In this document: positions 7,475 to 14,497 of the stretch, one piece after another
How the letters are laid out: each line of letters starts with the position of its first letter
How positions within the stretch are numbered: position 1 is the stretch's first letter
Assembly: GCA_025457845.1 (NCBI GenBank)
Contig: JALOTO010000008.1
Span: 1 to 19,307 of the forward strand
DNA length: 19,307 nucleotides
From: Thermoplasmata archaeon
Lineage (GTDB): Archaea; Thermoplasmatota; Thermoplasmata; UBA10834
Direction: 5' to 3'
Translations under genes and position numbers: made by a program
Notes under the pieces: model-generated
The model's input: the letters and a program-made list of their open reading frames with translations, nothing else
What the model was told of the DNA's origin: nothing
Database searches by the model: none

Positions 7475-8635
7475 TTGACCATAGGCCATAAGAAGATACT
7501 TTCCTGCGCGAAGAGCATCGTGGACACCTCGAACCTGAAGAAGGCGGACTCCGTGATCATCACGGGGGGAGTCCACACGATGCCCCTCCTCGAAGAGGTC
7601 GCGATGGAGTGCTACAGGAAGGGCGCCATACCGATGATCGTCATCACCTCGGACACACTAGCCAAGAGGGTGTACGGGGAGGTGCCCGCCAAGACCATGG
7701 AGACGACGCCGGGGGCTCAGCTCGCGGCGATCAAGGCCTCCGACATGCTGATCCATATAGAGGACCTGGATGATCCGACCATCGCGACCGCGTTCCCCAG
7801 GGAGAAACTTAAGGCCAGGCAGAAGGCCATGCTCCCGGTCTACGACGTCATATACCACAAGACCGATGGCAAGAAGTGGCTGTATGCAGGATGGCCGACC
7901 CGCAAGGCGGCCAAAGCGTACGGCGTGAGCTACGACGCCTTCGAGGACATCGTCATCGGCGGCATCTCCGTGCCTCCGACCGAGCTGAGGGCCACGGGGC
8001 AGAAGTTCAAGAACAGATTCAAGGACGCATCATGGGTCCATGTCTGGGATGACAAGGGGACGGACTTCAGGGTCAAAGTCGAGGGAAGGCGGCTGAACAT
8101 CGACGACGGGTTCATCAGCAAGGAGGACTACGACGTCGGGGACAGGGGTGCGAACCTCCCAGCAGGCGAGGTCTTCTTCGCGCCGCACGAGACGGTCGGC
8201 GAGGGAACCCTGTACTGCCCCGTCTCGACCGACAGGATGTCCGAGAAGCCGGTCCGAGATGTCCATCTTGAGTTCAGGAACGGCAGGCTCGTGATGGACA
8301 AGCTGACGGCGAGGGTCAACGAGAAGGCCATGAGAGCCAGCTTCCATGAGTGCGAGGAGGTCGACAAGAAGAAGTACGACCCCGTGCGCACGACCAACAT
8401 CGCGGAACTGGGCATCGGGTTCAACCGTCTCATCAAGAAGGCGGTCGGCTACATCCTCACCGACGAGAAGGTCACGGGCACGGTCCACCTGGCATTCGGG
8501 TCCAACAACACCTACGGCGGCAAGTCCGAATCGGTCATGCACTGGGACTTCGTCTCCGCCCCCGGGGTCAACATCGAGGTCGAGCGGATAGATGGGAAGA
8601 AGGTCATGGCGATGACCAAGGGGAAGCTGCTCTGA
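7475..8635 (+). CDS. M29-family metallo-aminopeptidase
   Basis: A 386-residue cytosolic aminopeptidase of the thermophilic AmpS/AmpT type (the family is usually 370-410 residues), expected to release N-terminal amino acids using two metal ions. The family marks are in order: NLPAGEVFFAPHE (about 228-240, metal-binding Glu), ELGIGFN (311-317) and the C-terminal block GTVHLAFGSNNTYGG followed by MHWDFV, which supplies His and Asp ligands. The N-terminal half (1-180) is the Rossmann-like cap domain. Translation starts at TTG with a strong upstream GGGAGGG. The gene ends 3 nt from the stop of the convergent flavoprotein gene, leaving no room for a separate terminator. With the M55 peptidase it supports peptide breakdown for amino-acid use. 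Confidence 0.92.
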   Translation: MTIGHKKILSCAKSIVDTSNLKKADSVIITGGVHTMPLLEEVAMECYRKGAIPMIVITSDTLAKRVYGEVPAKTMETTPGAQLAAIKASDMLIHIEDLDDPTIATAFPREKLKARQKAMLPVYDVIYHKTDGKKWLYAGWPTRKAAKAYGVSYDAFEDIVIGGISVPPTELRATGQKFKNRFKDASWVHVWDDKGTDFRVKVEGRRLNIDDGFISKEDYDVGDRGANLPAGEVFFAPHETVGEGTLYCPVSTDRMSEKPVRDVHLEFRNGRLVMDKLTARVNEKAMRASFHECEEVDKKKYDPVRTTNIAELGIGFNRLIKKAVGYILTDEKVTGTVHLAFGSNNTYGGKSESVMHWDFVSAPGVNIEVERIDGKKVMAMTKGKLL

Positions 8636-8638
8636 GCG

Positions 8639-9217
8639 TCAGCGTGTGACCAGCCTCTTCCCCGCCTCCTTGGCAGCGGCGATGGCCGCGACCCGGCGCG
8701 GCTCTAGGCCTTTGTCGTCTGTGTGAGGCAGCAGGACCTCGCCCGACCACTCGTAGTCAATAGCGGCGAAGAACGCCTTCGCCACGTGCCTAGCAGGGTC
8801 GAACACTATGCTCTTCTCGGACCCGGCGCAGGCGACGAAGAGCCCCTTCGGCCTGGGACCGGGGCCGTAACGCCTCTTGCCCATGACGTACTTCTCTACC
8901 CAGAAGCACTGGCAACGGTCGATCATCGCCTTCGTCTGGGCGGTCAGGCCCATGAAGAATATCGGAGAGGCGAGCACGATGGCATCCACGGACGTTATGC
9001 GCCCATAGATGCTGGACATATCGTCCTCCTGGGCGCACGAGACGCCGTCGTCGCAAGCGCGGCACGCTAGGCAAGGGTGTATGTTCATGCGGGCCAGGTC
9101 GATGCGTTCGACGTCGGCCCCGGCCTCCTTCGCCCCTTCAAGTGCCGCGTCGAGGAGCTTCGAGGTGTTGCCGTCAAGGCACGGCCCGCCCATTATGCCC
9201 AGCACTCTCGTTACCAT
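8639..9217 (-). CDS. Isf-like iron-sulfur flavoprotein / NAD(P)H-dependent FMN reductase family
   Basis: A 192-residue flavodoxin-fold protein. The FMN phosphate loop is GGPCLDGNTSKLL (10-22), and the flavin-contacting segment is ASPIFFMGLTAQTKAMIDR (about 82-100). Between them lies a compact cysteine motif C49-x2-C52-x2-C55-x5-C61 followed by EDDM. This spacing matches that described for the archaeal iron-sulfur flavoprotein Isf, which holds a 4Fe-4S cluster and FMN and acts in electron transfer, including reduction of oxygen or peroxide in methanogens. I therefore expect a [4Fe-4S]/FMN dimer, although some relatives in this reductase family keep only part of the cysteines. The gene is divergent from an SDR gene, with a TATA-like GAAATAAG at 9255-9262 (minus strand) upstream. 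The donor (ferredoxin or NAD(P)H) and the acceptor are not evident. Confidence 0.87.
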   Translation of the reverse strand: MVTRVLGIMGGPCLDGNTSKLLDAALEGAKEAGADVERIDLARMNIHPCLACRACDDGVSCAQEDDMSSIYGRITSVDAIVLASPIFFMGLTAQTKAMIDRCQCFWVEKYVMGKRRYGPGPRPKGLFVACAGSEKSIVFDPARHVAKAFFAAIDYEWSGEVLLPHTDDKGLEPRRVAAIAAAKEAGKRLVTR

Positions 9218-9334
9218 GGCAGCCCTTTCCCTTGGGGCCGAGGAGCGTGTGCGGCTTATTTCAACCTGCTGTCCTCATCCGCAAGGTTATTCGGGGCCGT
9301 CTCTCCATACAGTCATGGCGATCATGTGGCGCGG

Positions 9335-10099
9335 ATGAGGTTCCAGGGCAAGTCCGTGGTGGTCACGGGCGGGGCGTCAGGCATCGGAAGGGCTACGGCC
9401 CAGGCATTCATGGAGGAGGGAGCGGACGTCTCCGTGATCGACCTCTCGAAGAGGTCGTGCGAGACATTCCATAAGGACATGTCGCGCCTCGGGCTCGACC
9501 CCCTGGTCCTCACCGGGGACGTCACCGAATCGAGACAGGTCGCCCAAATGGTCCGGAAGGTCCTGAAGGTCCACGGGAGGATCGACGTGCTCTTCAACAA
9601 CGCAGGCATACTGGTCGAAGGGACCGTCGAGGATGTCACGGAGAGGGATTGGGACAGGATAATGGCGGTCAACGTCAAAGGCGTGTTCCTCATGAGCAAG
9701 GCCGTCGTCCCCATAATGCTGGGACAGGGGAAGGGGGTCATCGTAAACAACGCCTCTTGCAGCGGCCTCGTCGGCGACAGGAACGCCATCGCCTACAACA
9801 CCTCCAAAGGTGCTGTCGTACTCCTGACGAAGTGCCTCGCATTGGACTATGCTGGCAAGGGGATCAGGGCGAACTGCGTCTGCCCGGGGGAGATCGACAC
9901 CCCCATGTTCAGGCAGGAGGCGAAGGCACGGAGGATGCCAGTCGAGGAGTACCGCAAGATGCTCTGCGAGGTCCACCCGATAGGGAGGCTCGGGGTGCCC
10001 AGGGAGGTGGCTGCGGCGGTCCTGTTCCTGGCCTCCGATGAGGCCAGCTTCGTTACCGGGGCTGCTTTCTCGGTCGACGGTGGATACACCTGCCAATGA
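9335..10099 (+). CDS. Short-chain dehydrogenase/reductase (SDR), probably NAD(H)-linked
   Basis: A 254-residue classical SDR of the FabG / glucose-1-dehydrogenase-like group. The coenzyme motif is TGGASGIG (11-18), followed by NNAG (88-91). The catalytic set is Ser141 in NNASCSG, with Tyr154 and Lys158 in YNTSK. Asp36 at the end of the second strand (VSVIDLSK) favours NAD(H) over NADP(H). The C-terminal FVTGAAFSVDGGYTCQ is the usual SDR end. The substrate, an alcohol or carbonyl compound, cannot be named. The reading frame stays open back to 9077, but that extension has no family similarity and crosses the divergent flavoprotein promoter. I therefore take ATG at 9335; a GTG three codons earlier (9326) is also possible. 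A paralogue lies at 16152-16910. Confidence 0.9.
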   Translation: MRFQGKSVVVTGGASGIGRATAQAFMEEGADVSVIDLSKRSCETFHKDMSRLGLDPLVLTGDVTESRQVAQMVRKVLKVHGRIDVLFNNAGILVEGTVEDVTERDWDRIMAVNVKGVFLMSKAVVPIMLGQGKGVIVNNASCSGLVGDRNAIAYNTSKGAVVLLTKCLALDYAGKGIRANCVCPGEIDTPMFRQEAKARRMPVEEYRKMLCEVHPIGRLGVPREVAAAVLFLASDEASFVTGAAFSVDGGYTCQ

Positions 10100-10122
10100 G
10101 CCCTCGGACGCAGAATTTGCGA

Positions 10123-10133
10123 AAAGTATTATG
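10123..10133 (+). promoter_or_regulatory. TATA-like box of the ferritin-like gene
   Basis: AAAGTATTATG predicts transcription near 10155 and a leader of about 50 nt. GGAGG at 10195-10199 lies 8 nt before the ATG at 10208 and is a clear ribosome binding site. The core AAGTATTATG is repeated exactly in the promoter of the SDR gene starting at 16910. Confidence 0.5.
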
Positions 10134-10207
10134 CTAAGCCTTGACGCTCCTTCGGACCACCGGGGAGACCCCCTTGAACGTGGGGCCCGGATAGGGAGGA
10201 AGGAATC

Positions 10208-10636
10208 ATGGCATCTGCCAAACTCAAGGAGCTTCTGAACCAGGCGATAGCGAGAGAGGTCCAGGTCTCCGTCCAGTACATGTGGCAGCACGTGCAGTGG
10301 GCCGGAGTCGAGCACTTCGCAGTGAGCGACAAGCTGAAGGAGGTGGCGGTCCAAGAGATGAAGCACGCGGAGAAGATCGCCGAGAGGCTCTGGTACCTGG
10401 GCGGCACCCCGACGACCAAACCGGCATCGATCCAGGTCGGCGGAGAGCTGTGGGAGATGGTGGACAACGACATCAAGGCCGAGGAGGAGGCGATCGTGCT
10501 CTACAAGAAGATAGAGAAGGTCGCCGAGGCCGAGGGCGACGTCACCACCAGGTTCATCTTCGAGGGGATCCTCGAGGACGAAGAGGACCACCACGACTTC
10601 TTCACCTCGCTCAAGGAGAAACCTGGACAGAGGTAG
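10208..10636 (+). CDS. Bacterioferritin-like / ferritin-like diiron protein
   Basis: A 142-residue all-helical ferritin-like protein. The putative diiron ligands fall with bacterioferritin spacing: Glu17 (AIAREVQ), then E50-x2-H53 (VQEMKHAEKI), a Glu at 92-94 (KAEEEAI) and a second ExxH at 125-129 (EDEEDHHDF). Lengths of true bacterioferritins are about 155-160, so this is slightly short. It could store iron and detoxify peroxide as a cage, or be a smaller diiron enzyme. The sequence does not settle cage formation or haem binding. It has its own promoter and a strong Shine-Dalgarno. It converges on the sdh operon, with a perfect hairpin between them. Neighbouring rubredoxin, rubrerythrin-like and Isf-like genes fit an oxidative-stress and iron role. 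Confidence 0.85.
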   Translation: MASAKLKELLNQAIAREVQVSVQYMWQHVQWAGVEHFAVSDKLKEVAVQEMKHAEKIAERLWYLGGTPTTKPASIQVGGELWEMVDNDIKAEEEAIVLYKKIEKVAEAEGDVTTRFIFEGILEDEEDHHDFFTSLKEKPGQR

Positions 10637-10673
10637 GACCTGGCACCCAACGGCGGAGCGATAAAACCGTAAG

Positions 10674-10697
10674 AGCGAGGGGCCTTGGCCCCTCGCT
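10674..10697. terminator. Perfect GC-rich hairpin between convergent ferritin and sdhB genes
   Basis: Arms AGCGAGGGGCC (10674-10684) and GGCCCCTCGCT (10687-10697) are exact reverse complements separated by TT. The element sits between the stops of the ferritin-like gene (10636) and sdhB (10721). On the minus strand it is followed by a moderately T-rich stretch containing TTTTA (complement of 10661-10670). It probably ends or protects both transcripts. A terminator role is inferred, because archaeal termination depends mainly on T-runs. Confidence 0.55.
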
Positions 10698-10720
10698 GGA
10701 AATCGATTCCGAAAAGGTTT

Positions 10721-11464
10721 TCAGGCCGTCGCCTTGCGCTTCTTCCTGCCGAAGAGCTTCCTCTTTATGCACTTGATCTTCAGGCGCTGTATCGACTCCG
10801 TCGGGTTCAGCTTCTTGGGGCAGACCTCGACGCAGTTGAAGATCGTGTGGCATCTGTAGACCCCGTCCTCGTTGTCGACAAGGTCCAAGCGCTCGTCGGT
10901 GATCGTGTCCCTTGTGTCCGCCACGAACCTGTACGCCTTCATGAGGGCGGCGGGGCCGAGGTAGTCCTTGGTCGTCCAGGCGACCGTGCAGGAGCTCGTG
11001 CATGACCCGCACAGGATGCAGTCGATCGGCTCGTTGATTGGGACCCTCTCCTTCGGAGACTGCAGATACTCCCTCTCCGGCGCTGGCTCGCGGCCGACGA
11101 GGAACGGCTTGACCCTCTTCATCCTCTCGAAGAAGTGGTCGTAGTTGACAGCGAGGTCCTTAACGACCTCCTGGTGCGGGAGAGCGCTGATGTGCAGGTC
11201 ACCCTTGCCTGCGAACTGCGCTATCTGCGTCTCGCACGCCAGGCGTATCTTGCCGCCTATTACCATGGCGCATGAACCGCAGACGCCGGCCCTGCAGCAG
11301 AACCTGAACGCGAGGGTACCGTCCTGGTGGTTCAGGACCTCGAACAGCGCGTCGAGCACCGTCATGCCCGGCCTCAGCTTCACGGTGAACTTCTGCCAGT
11401 AGGGCATCGCATCGGCCTTCGGGTCGAACCGCTGCACCTTGATGGTGATCTCTCCTTCGGCCAT
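10721..11464 (-). CDS. sdhB: Succinate dehydrogenase/fumarate reductase iron-sulfur subunit
   Basis: A 247-residue subunit that carries electrons from the flavin of SdhA to the quinone site in the membrane. The N-terminal ferredoxin domain has the [2Fe-2S] ligands C57, C62, C65 and C77 (RAGVCGSC). The C-terminal domain has C149-x2-C152-x2-C155-x3-C159 and C205-x5-C211-x3-C215-P. By comparison with E. coli SdhB, C149, C152, C155 and C215 hold the [4Fe-4S] cluster, and C159, C205 and C211 the [3Fe-4S] cluster. The last 20 residues are rich in Lys and Arg, which may face the membrane surface. The ATG follows the sdhA stop by 1 nt, with an excellent AGGAGGT ribosome binding site inside the end of sdhA, so translation is coupled. 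This is the last gene of the sdhCDAB operon. Confidence 0.96.
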   Translation of the reverse strand: MAEGEITIKVQRFDPKADAMPYWQKFTVKLRPGMTVLDALFEVLNHQDGTLAFRFCCRAGVCGSCAMVIGGKIRLACETQIAQFAGKGDLHISALPHQEVVKDLAVNYDHFFERMKRVKPFLVGREPAPEREYLQSPKERVPINEPIDCILCGSCTSSCTVAWTTKDYLGPAALMKAYRFVADTRDTITDERLDLVDNEDGVYRCHTIFNCVEVCPKKLNPTESIQRLKIKCIKRKLFGRKKRKATA

Positions 11465-11465
11465 G

Positions 11466-13166
11466 TCAGTACCTCCTTGCCTCGGGCTTGAACTTGGTGA
11501 TCTTCACAGGCGAGTAGGTGATCACGGGTCCCGCGGACGAGTAGGTCGCTATCGTGTGCTGCAGGAACTTCGTGTCGTCCCTCTCCTTGAAGTCAAGCCT
11601 GGAATGCGCGCCCCTGCTCTCCTCCCTCTTCAGGGCGCCGACCACTATGGCCTCGGCGACCTCCAGCATGCCCTCGAGCTCGAACGCGCGCATGAGATCC
11701 AGGTTGTACGACTTGCCCTTGTTCTGGACCACCACGTGCTTCATGCGTTCCTTGAGCTCCTTGACCTTGGCCAGCGCCTCCTCCATCTGGGCCTTCGACC
11801 TGTAGATGCCGACCTTCTCGATCATGGTCTGCTTCATCTCGGCCCGTATGTCGGAGTGGTTGTCCTCGCCAGCCCTGTCGAGCAGGCCCTGGATCCGCTC
11901 CTTGGCCTCCCTGAGCGTCTTCTGGACGGCGGCCTCGCCCTCCTTGAAGGTCTTCTTCGCCAGGACGTACTCAGCGGCCACGGCTCCGGACTTCTTGCCG
12001 AAGACCACCGTGTCCAGGAGCGAGTTCCCGCCTAGGCGGTTCGCCCCGTGGACGCTCACGCACCCGCACTCTCCGGCCGCGTACAGCCCCTTGAACTTCG
12101 TGGCGCCCTCGATGTTGGTGTCCAGCCCGCCCATCGTGTAGTGCTGTCCTGGCTGGATGGGCACCGGGTTCTCTATCGGGTCCACACCGACGAAGTTGAT
12201 CGCGAGGTCCCTTATGCCTGGCAGCCTCTCCATGATCTTGGCCCTGCCGAGGTGCCTGAGGTCGAGGTGGACATAGTCCTTGCCGTCTATGCCCCGCCCC
12301 TCGTTGATCTCCGTCTGGATCGACCGCGAGACGATGTCCCTTGGAGCGAGCTCCATCGCCTTCGGAGCGTACTTGCTCATGAAGCGTTCGCCGAGGGAAT
12401 TGACCAGGTACCCGCCTTCGCCTCTCGCCCCCTCGGTCATCAGTATGTTCGTGCCGAAGAGCGAGGTCGGGTGGAACTGGACGAACTCCATGTCCTTCAA
12501 CGGGACGCCCCTGCGGTAGCATGCGGACTGGGCCGAACCCGTCGATATGAGCGCGTTCGTCGACCTGCCGTATATCTGGCCGCTCCCTCCGCTCGCGATG
12601 ATGACCGCCTCAGCCATGAAGGTCTCCAGCTCGCCGGTCCTCATGTTCCAACAGATGAGGCCCCTGACGGCGTCGCCTTCCACGACGAGGTCGACCATGA
12701 TCCGGTCCTCGTAGAGAGGGATGCCGAGCTTGACGGACCGCTCCCACAGCGTGTGGAGCATGTACTGACCGGTCTTGTCGGTCGCGTAGCATGTCCTCGG
12801 ATAGCCTGCGCCGCCGAACGGCCTCTGGGCGATCTTCCCATCGTCGGTCCTCGAGAACGGGCACCCCCAGTGCTCCATCTCGACGATGCACGGGACCGCC
12901 TCCTTCGTCATGAACTCGACGGCGTCCTGGTCGGCGAGGAAATCGCTCCCCTTTGTCGTGTCGAAAGCATGCTTCTCGGCGTTGTCGTCCTTGGCCGCGG
13001 GGTTGTTCGCGAAGGACGCGTTCACACCACCCTGTGCCGCACCTGAGTGCGACCTCACTGGGTGGACCTGCGAGATGATCGCCGTGTCGACCTTCGGGGC
13101 CGATTCGATGGCTGCCCTCAGGCCCGCCAGTCCCGAGCCGACCACCAGTATCTTGTGGTAGTACAC
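11466..13166 (-). CDS. sdhA: Succinate dehydrogenase/fumarate reductase flavoprotein subunit
   Basis: A 566-residue catalytic subunit that oxidises succinate to fumarate, or the reverse, on the cytosolic face of the membrane complex. The FAD dinucleotide motif is VVGSGLAGLRAA (8-19). His40 in PVRSHSGAAQGG is the expected site of covalent FAD attachment. Active-site segments are FHPTSLFG (His232), TEGARGEGG (244-252), Arg276 in APRDIVSRS, His343 in QHYTMGG and Arg377 in GANRLGGNSLLD. Length is typical. Translation starts at GTG (13166), 4 nt after the sdhD stop, with GGAG about 10 nt upstream. Presence of both membrane subunits and full cluster ligands in SdhB argues for a quinone-linked enzyme. 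The direction in vivo cannot be read from sequence. Confidence 0.97.
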   Translation of the reverse strand: MYYHKILVVGSGLAGLRAAIESAPKVDTAIISQVHPVRSHSGAAQGGVNASFANNPAAKDDNAEKHAFDTTKGSDFLADQDAVEFMTKEAVPCIVEMEHWGCPFSRTDDGKIAQRPFGGAGYPRTCYATDKTGQYMLHTLWERSVKLGIPLYEDRIMVDLVVEGDAVRGLICWNMRTGELETFMAEAVIIASGGSGQIYGRSTNALISTGSAQSACYRRGVPLKDMEFVQFHPTSLFGTNILMTEGARGEGGYLVNSLGERFMSKYAPKAMELAPRDIVSRSIQTEINEGRGIDGKDYVHLDLRHLGRAKIMERLPGIRDLAINFVGVDPIENPVPIQPGQHYTMGGLDTNIEGATKFKGLYAAGECGCVSVHGANRLGGNSLLDTVVFGKKSGAVAAEYVLAKKTFKEGEAAVQKTLREAKERIQGLLDRAGEDNHSDIRAEMKQTMIEKVGIYRSKAQMEEALAKVKELKERMKHVVVQNKGKSYNLDLMRAFELEGMLEVAEAIVVGALKREESRGAHSRLDFKERDDTKFLQHTIATYSSAGPVITYSPVKITKFKPEARRY

Positions 13167-13170
13167 CTGC

Positions 13171-13560
13171 TCACGCTCCGTTTATGAATGGCAGGAGGAT
13201 GACTATCCCCCAGACGAGTGTGCCAACGCCGACCACGAACAGGCCGACGTCGATCGCCCTCTTCCTGTTCGCGAACATGTCGAAATCGAACAGCACGGTC
13301 CTAAGCCCGTTCAGCCCGTGGAACAGGACGCACGTCAGCATTCCGAGGTCGACCACCACGTAGATTAGTGCGTCGAGCCTCAGGCTGACCTCTTCGAAGG
13401 TTATCAGAGGCTCCTCGCCGGTCTCTGCCCCGACATCCATGAAGTGCGAGACGTAGATATGGATGGCCAAGAACACGATCAGCAGCACGGCTGTGAGTCT
13501 CTGTAGGAACCATGGCCACGTCCCGGCGACCTTCGTCGTCGCGATCTTCTGGTCAGCCAT
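13171..13560 (-). CDS. sdhD: Succinate dehydrogenase membrane-anchor subunit (SdhD-like)
   Basis: A 129-residue membrane protein with three predicted helices at about 18-40, 62-88 and 103-125. It anchors SdhAB and contributes to the quinone and haem b site. Histidines at 34, 39 and 81 are haem-ligand candidates. The motif FHGLNGLRTVLFDFDM (80-95) is nearly the same as one in the neighbouring anchor. GAGGAGG, starting about 8 nt before the ATG at 13560, decides the start; a GTG three codons upstream falls on that ribosome binding site. The ATG follows the sdhC stop by 1 nt. The C/D naming follows gene order only. Confidence 0.88.
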   Translation of the reverse strand: MADQKIATTKVAGTWPWFLQRLTAVLLIVFLAIHIYVSHFMDVGAETGEEPLITFEEVSLRLDALIYVVVDLGMLTCVLFHGLNGLRTVLFDFDMFANRKRAIDVGLFVVGVGTLVWGIVILLPFINGA

Positions 13561-13561
13561 C

Positions 13562-13990
13562 TCACGCACCTCCTCTGAACAGCAGGTGCCAGATCGCCCA
13601 GAGGCCGCCGACCGTCAGTACGGCCGATACGGCCATCATGACCCAGAACACCAGCTTCTGCCTCTTGATCCCCATGCCTAGGTCGAACAGCACGACCCTG
13701 AAACCGTTCATCGCGTGGTAGATCACTACGACCACCAGTATGAAGTCCATGGCCACCAGGAGGGGCTGCGACGTCATCTCCATGAGGACATCGAAGTCCG
13801 CCCCGTCCGCTGCCAGCGACGCAGTCGTGATGAAAGACAGGTGCAGGAACACGTAGACGACAAGGGCCAGACCGGTCAGCCTGTGCCCTACCCATGCCCA
13901 CATTCCAGTCTTCATGTTCGTCGGCCAGAACTCGCTGTTCCTGCCGAACAACCACTTGAAGTTCTTCAGGATGCTCCTCAAAGATTCCAT
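13562..13990 (-). CDS. sdhC: Succinate dehydrogenase cytochrome b556-type membrane subunit (SdhC-like)
   Basis: A 142-residue membrane protein and first gene of the sdh operon. Three helices are predicted at about 33-57, 76-100 and 113-135. The motif GHRLTGLAL (His36) is the signature of SdhC anchors. Further histidines lie at 50 and 92, the latter in YHAMNGFRVVLFDLG, a candidate haem b ligand. The open frame extends upstream to 14110, but those 40 extra residues have no SdhC character. They overlap the predicted leader, so I chose ATG at 13990. Its ribosome binding site is weak (AGGTG about 8 nt upstream). sdhD, sdhA and sdhB follow with gaps of 1-4 nt, so the four genes are surely one transcription unit. 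Confidence 0.9.
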   Translation of the reverse strand: MESLRSILKNFKWLFGRNSEFWPTNMKTGMWAWVGHRLTGLALVVYVFLHLSFITTASLAADGADFDVLMEMTSQPLLVAMDFILVVVVIYHAMNGFRVVLFDLGMGIKRQKLVFWVMMAVSAVLTVGGLWAIWHLLFRGGA

Positions 13991-14282
13991 CTGAACACCT
14001 GACCGTTCATAGTTCCCATCTGCGGTCAACGGTGCGACCCATCTCATATGGAGAATTGGACCGCTCTCCGTCCCCAGGGCGCCTTGACGGTCGAGAACAT
14101 ACTTAAGCATATCTAAATGGACGAAATCCCTTCGAAAGGAGCGCGCATCCGTTCAGTTCGTGGCGAATGACGCTGACACGAGTTGCGAAATTCGTTTACT
14201 TCCTTCGAATGAGGCCGAGCAGCGAGAGGGGCGGGGGGAGCGGCCCGCAATGTAAAGTACGGACATGCCGATACACGCCCCG
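13991..14282. promoter_or_regulatory. Divergent regulatory region between sdhCDAB and rubredoxin
   Basis: This 292-nt region holds no gene of its own. On the minus strand an AT-rich stretch at 14101-14118 (TTTAGATATG and CTTAAGTATG) is the likely sdh TATA region, giving a leader of about 90 nt. A second, weaker candidate, CCATATGAG, lies near 14043-14051. On the plus strand GTAAAGTA (14252-14259) serves rubredoxin. The octamer CCTTCGAA occurs twice, at 14129-14136 and 14202-14209, 73 nt apart. A small palindrome CGAAATTCG lies at 14186-14194. These could be regulator sites, which is only an inference. Confidence 0.45.
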
Positions 14283-14450
14283 ATGAGCGACCTCCCGAAG
14301 TACCAATGCAATGTCTGCGGATGGATCTATGACCCGGCAGTCGGGGACCCGAGTCAGAACATCGAACCGAACACCGCCTTCGAGGACCTGCCAGACGACT
14401 GGGTCTGCCCGGAATGCGGAGCGGGGAAGGAAGAGTTCACACAGCTCTGA
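14283..14450 (+). CDS. Rubredoxin
   Basis: A 55-residue one-electron carrier with an Fe(Cys)4 centre. The two knuckles are CNVCGWIYD and [11 protein letters not shown], with the family's conserved DPAVGDP and '[11 protein letters not shown]' segments in between. The frame also has an ATG at 14265, but a TATA-like box at 14252-14259 lies about 27 nt before the ATG at 14283, which predicts a leaderless mRNA, and the resulting length is typical for rubredoxin. It probably passes electrons to a diiron peroxidase or flavoprotein. The rubrerythrin-like protein at 15546-16073 lacks a rubredoxin domain and is an obvious candidate partner. Homoserine dehydrogenase follows 47 nt downstream on the same strand. 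Confidence 0.95.
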   Translation: MSDLPKYQCNVCGWIYDPAVGDPSQNIEPNTAFEDLPDDWVCPECGAGKEEFTQL

Positions 14451-14497
14451 CGGTCGAACCGACCAACCATCTGACACCCACCCAAGAGGCGCATGAG

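Noticed and set aside
9077..9334. N-terminal extension of the first SDR
   Set aside because: The 86 extra residues have no SDR similarity and cross the divergent promoter and the start of the flavoprotein gene. The family start motif begins at 9335.
10155..10207. A riboswitch or attenuator in the ferritin leader
   Set aside because: C-rich and G-rich runs (10169-10173 with 10182-10185) can pair, but the stem is only 4-5 bp and matches no known riboswitch class.
9377..10594. A 405-codon open frame on the minus strand
   Set aside because: It lies antisense to the SDR and ferritin-like genes, has no family motifs and is low in complexity (Leu, Asp and His rich). It is a by-product of high GC content.
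12048..13046. A 332-codon plus-strand open frame, and another at 11439-12035
   Set aside because: Both are antisense to sdhA, whose identity is certain, and they show no recognisable domain.
10721..13990. Thiol:fumarate reductase (TfrAB) or an SdhE-type (CCG domain) complex
   Set aside because: SdhB has the standard three-cluster cysteine set and no CCG domains, and two classical helical anchors are present.
14111..14264. A tRNA or other structured RNA gene in the sdh/rubredoxin gap
   Set aside because: No cloverleaf arms, TTCGA loop in proper context or CCA-type ending could be built; only short repeats and promoter boxes are visible.
14414..14497. N-terminal extension of homoserine dehydrogenase over the rubredoxin gene
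   Set aside because: The NAD-binding strand starts at 14498, where there is also a ribosome binding site.
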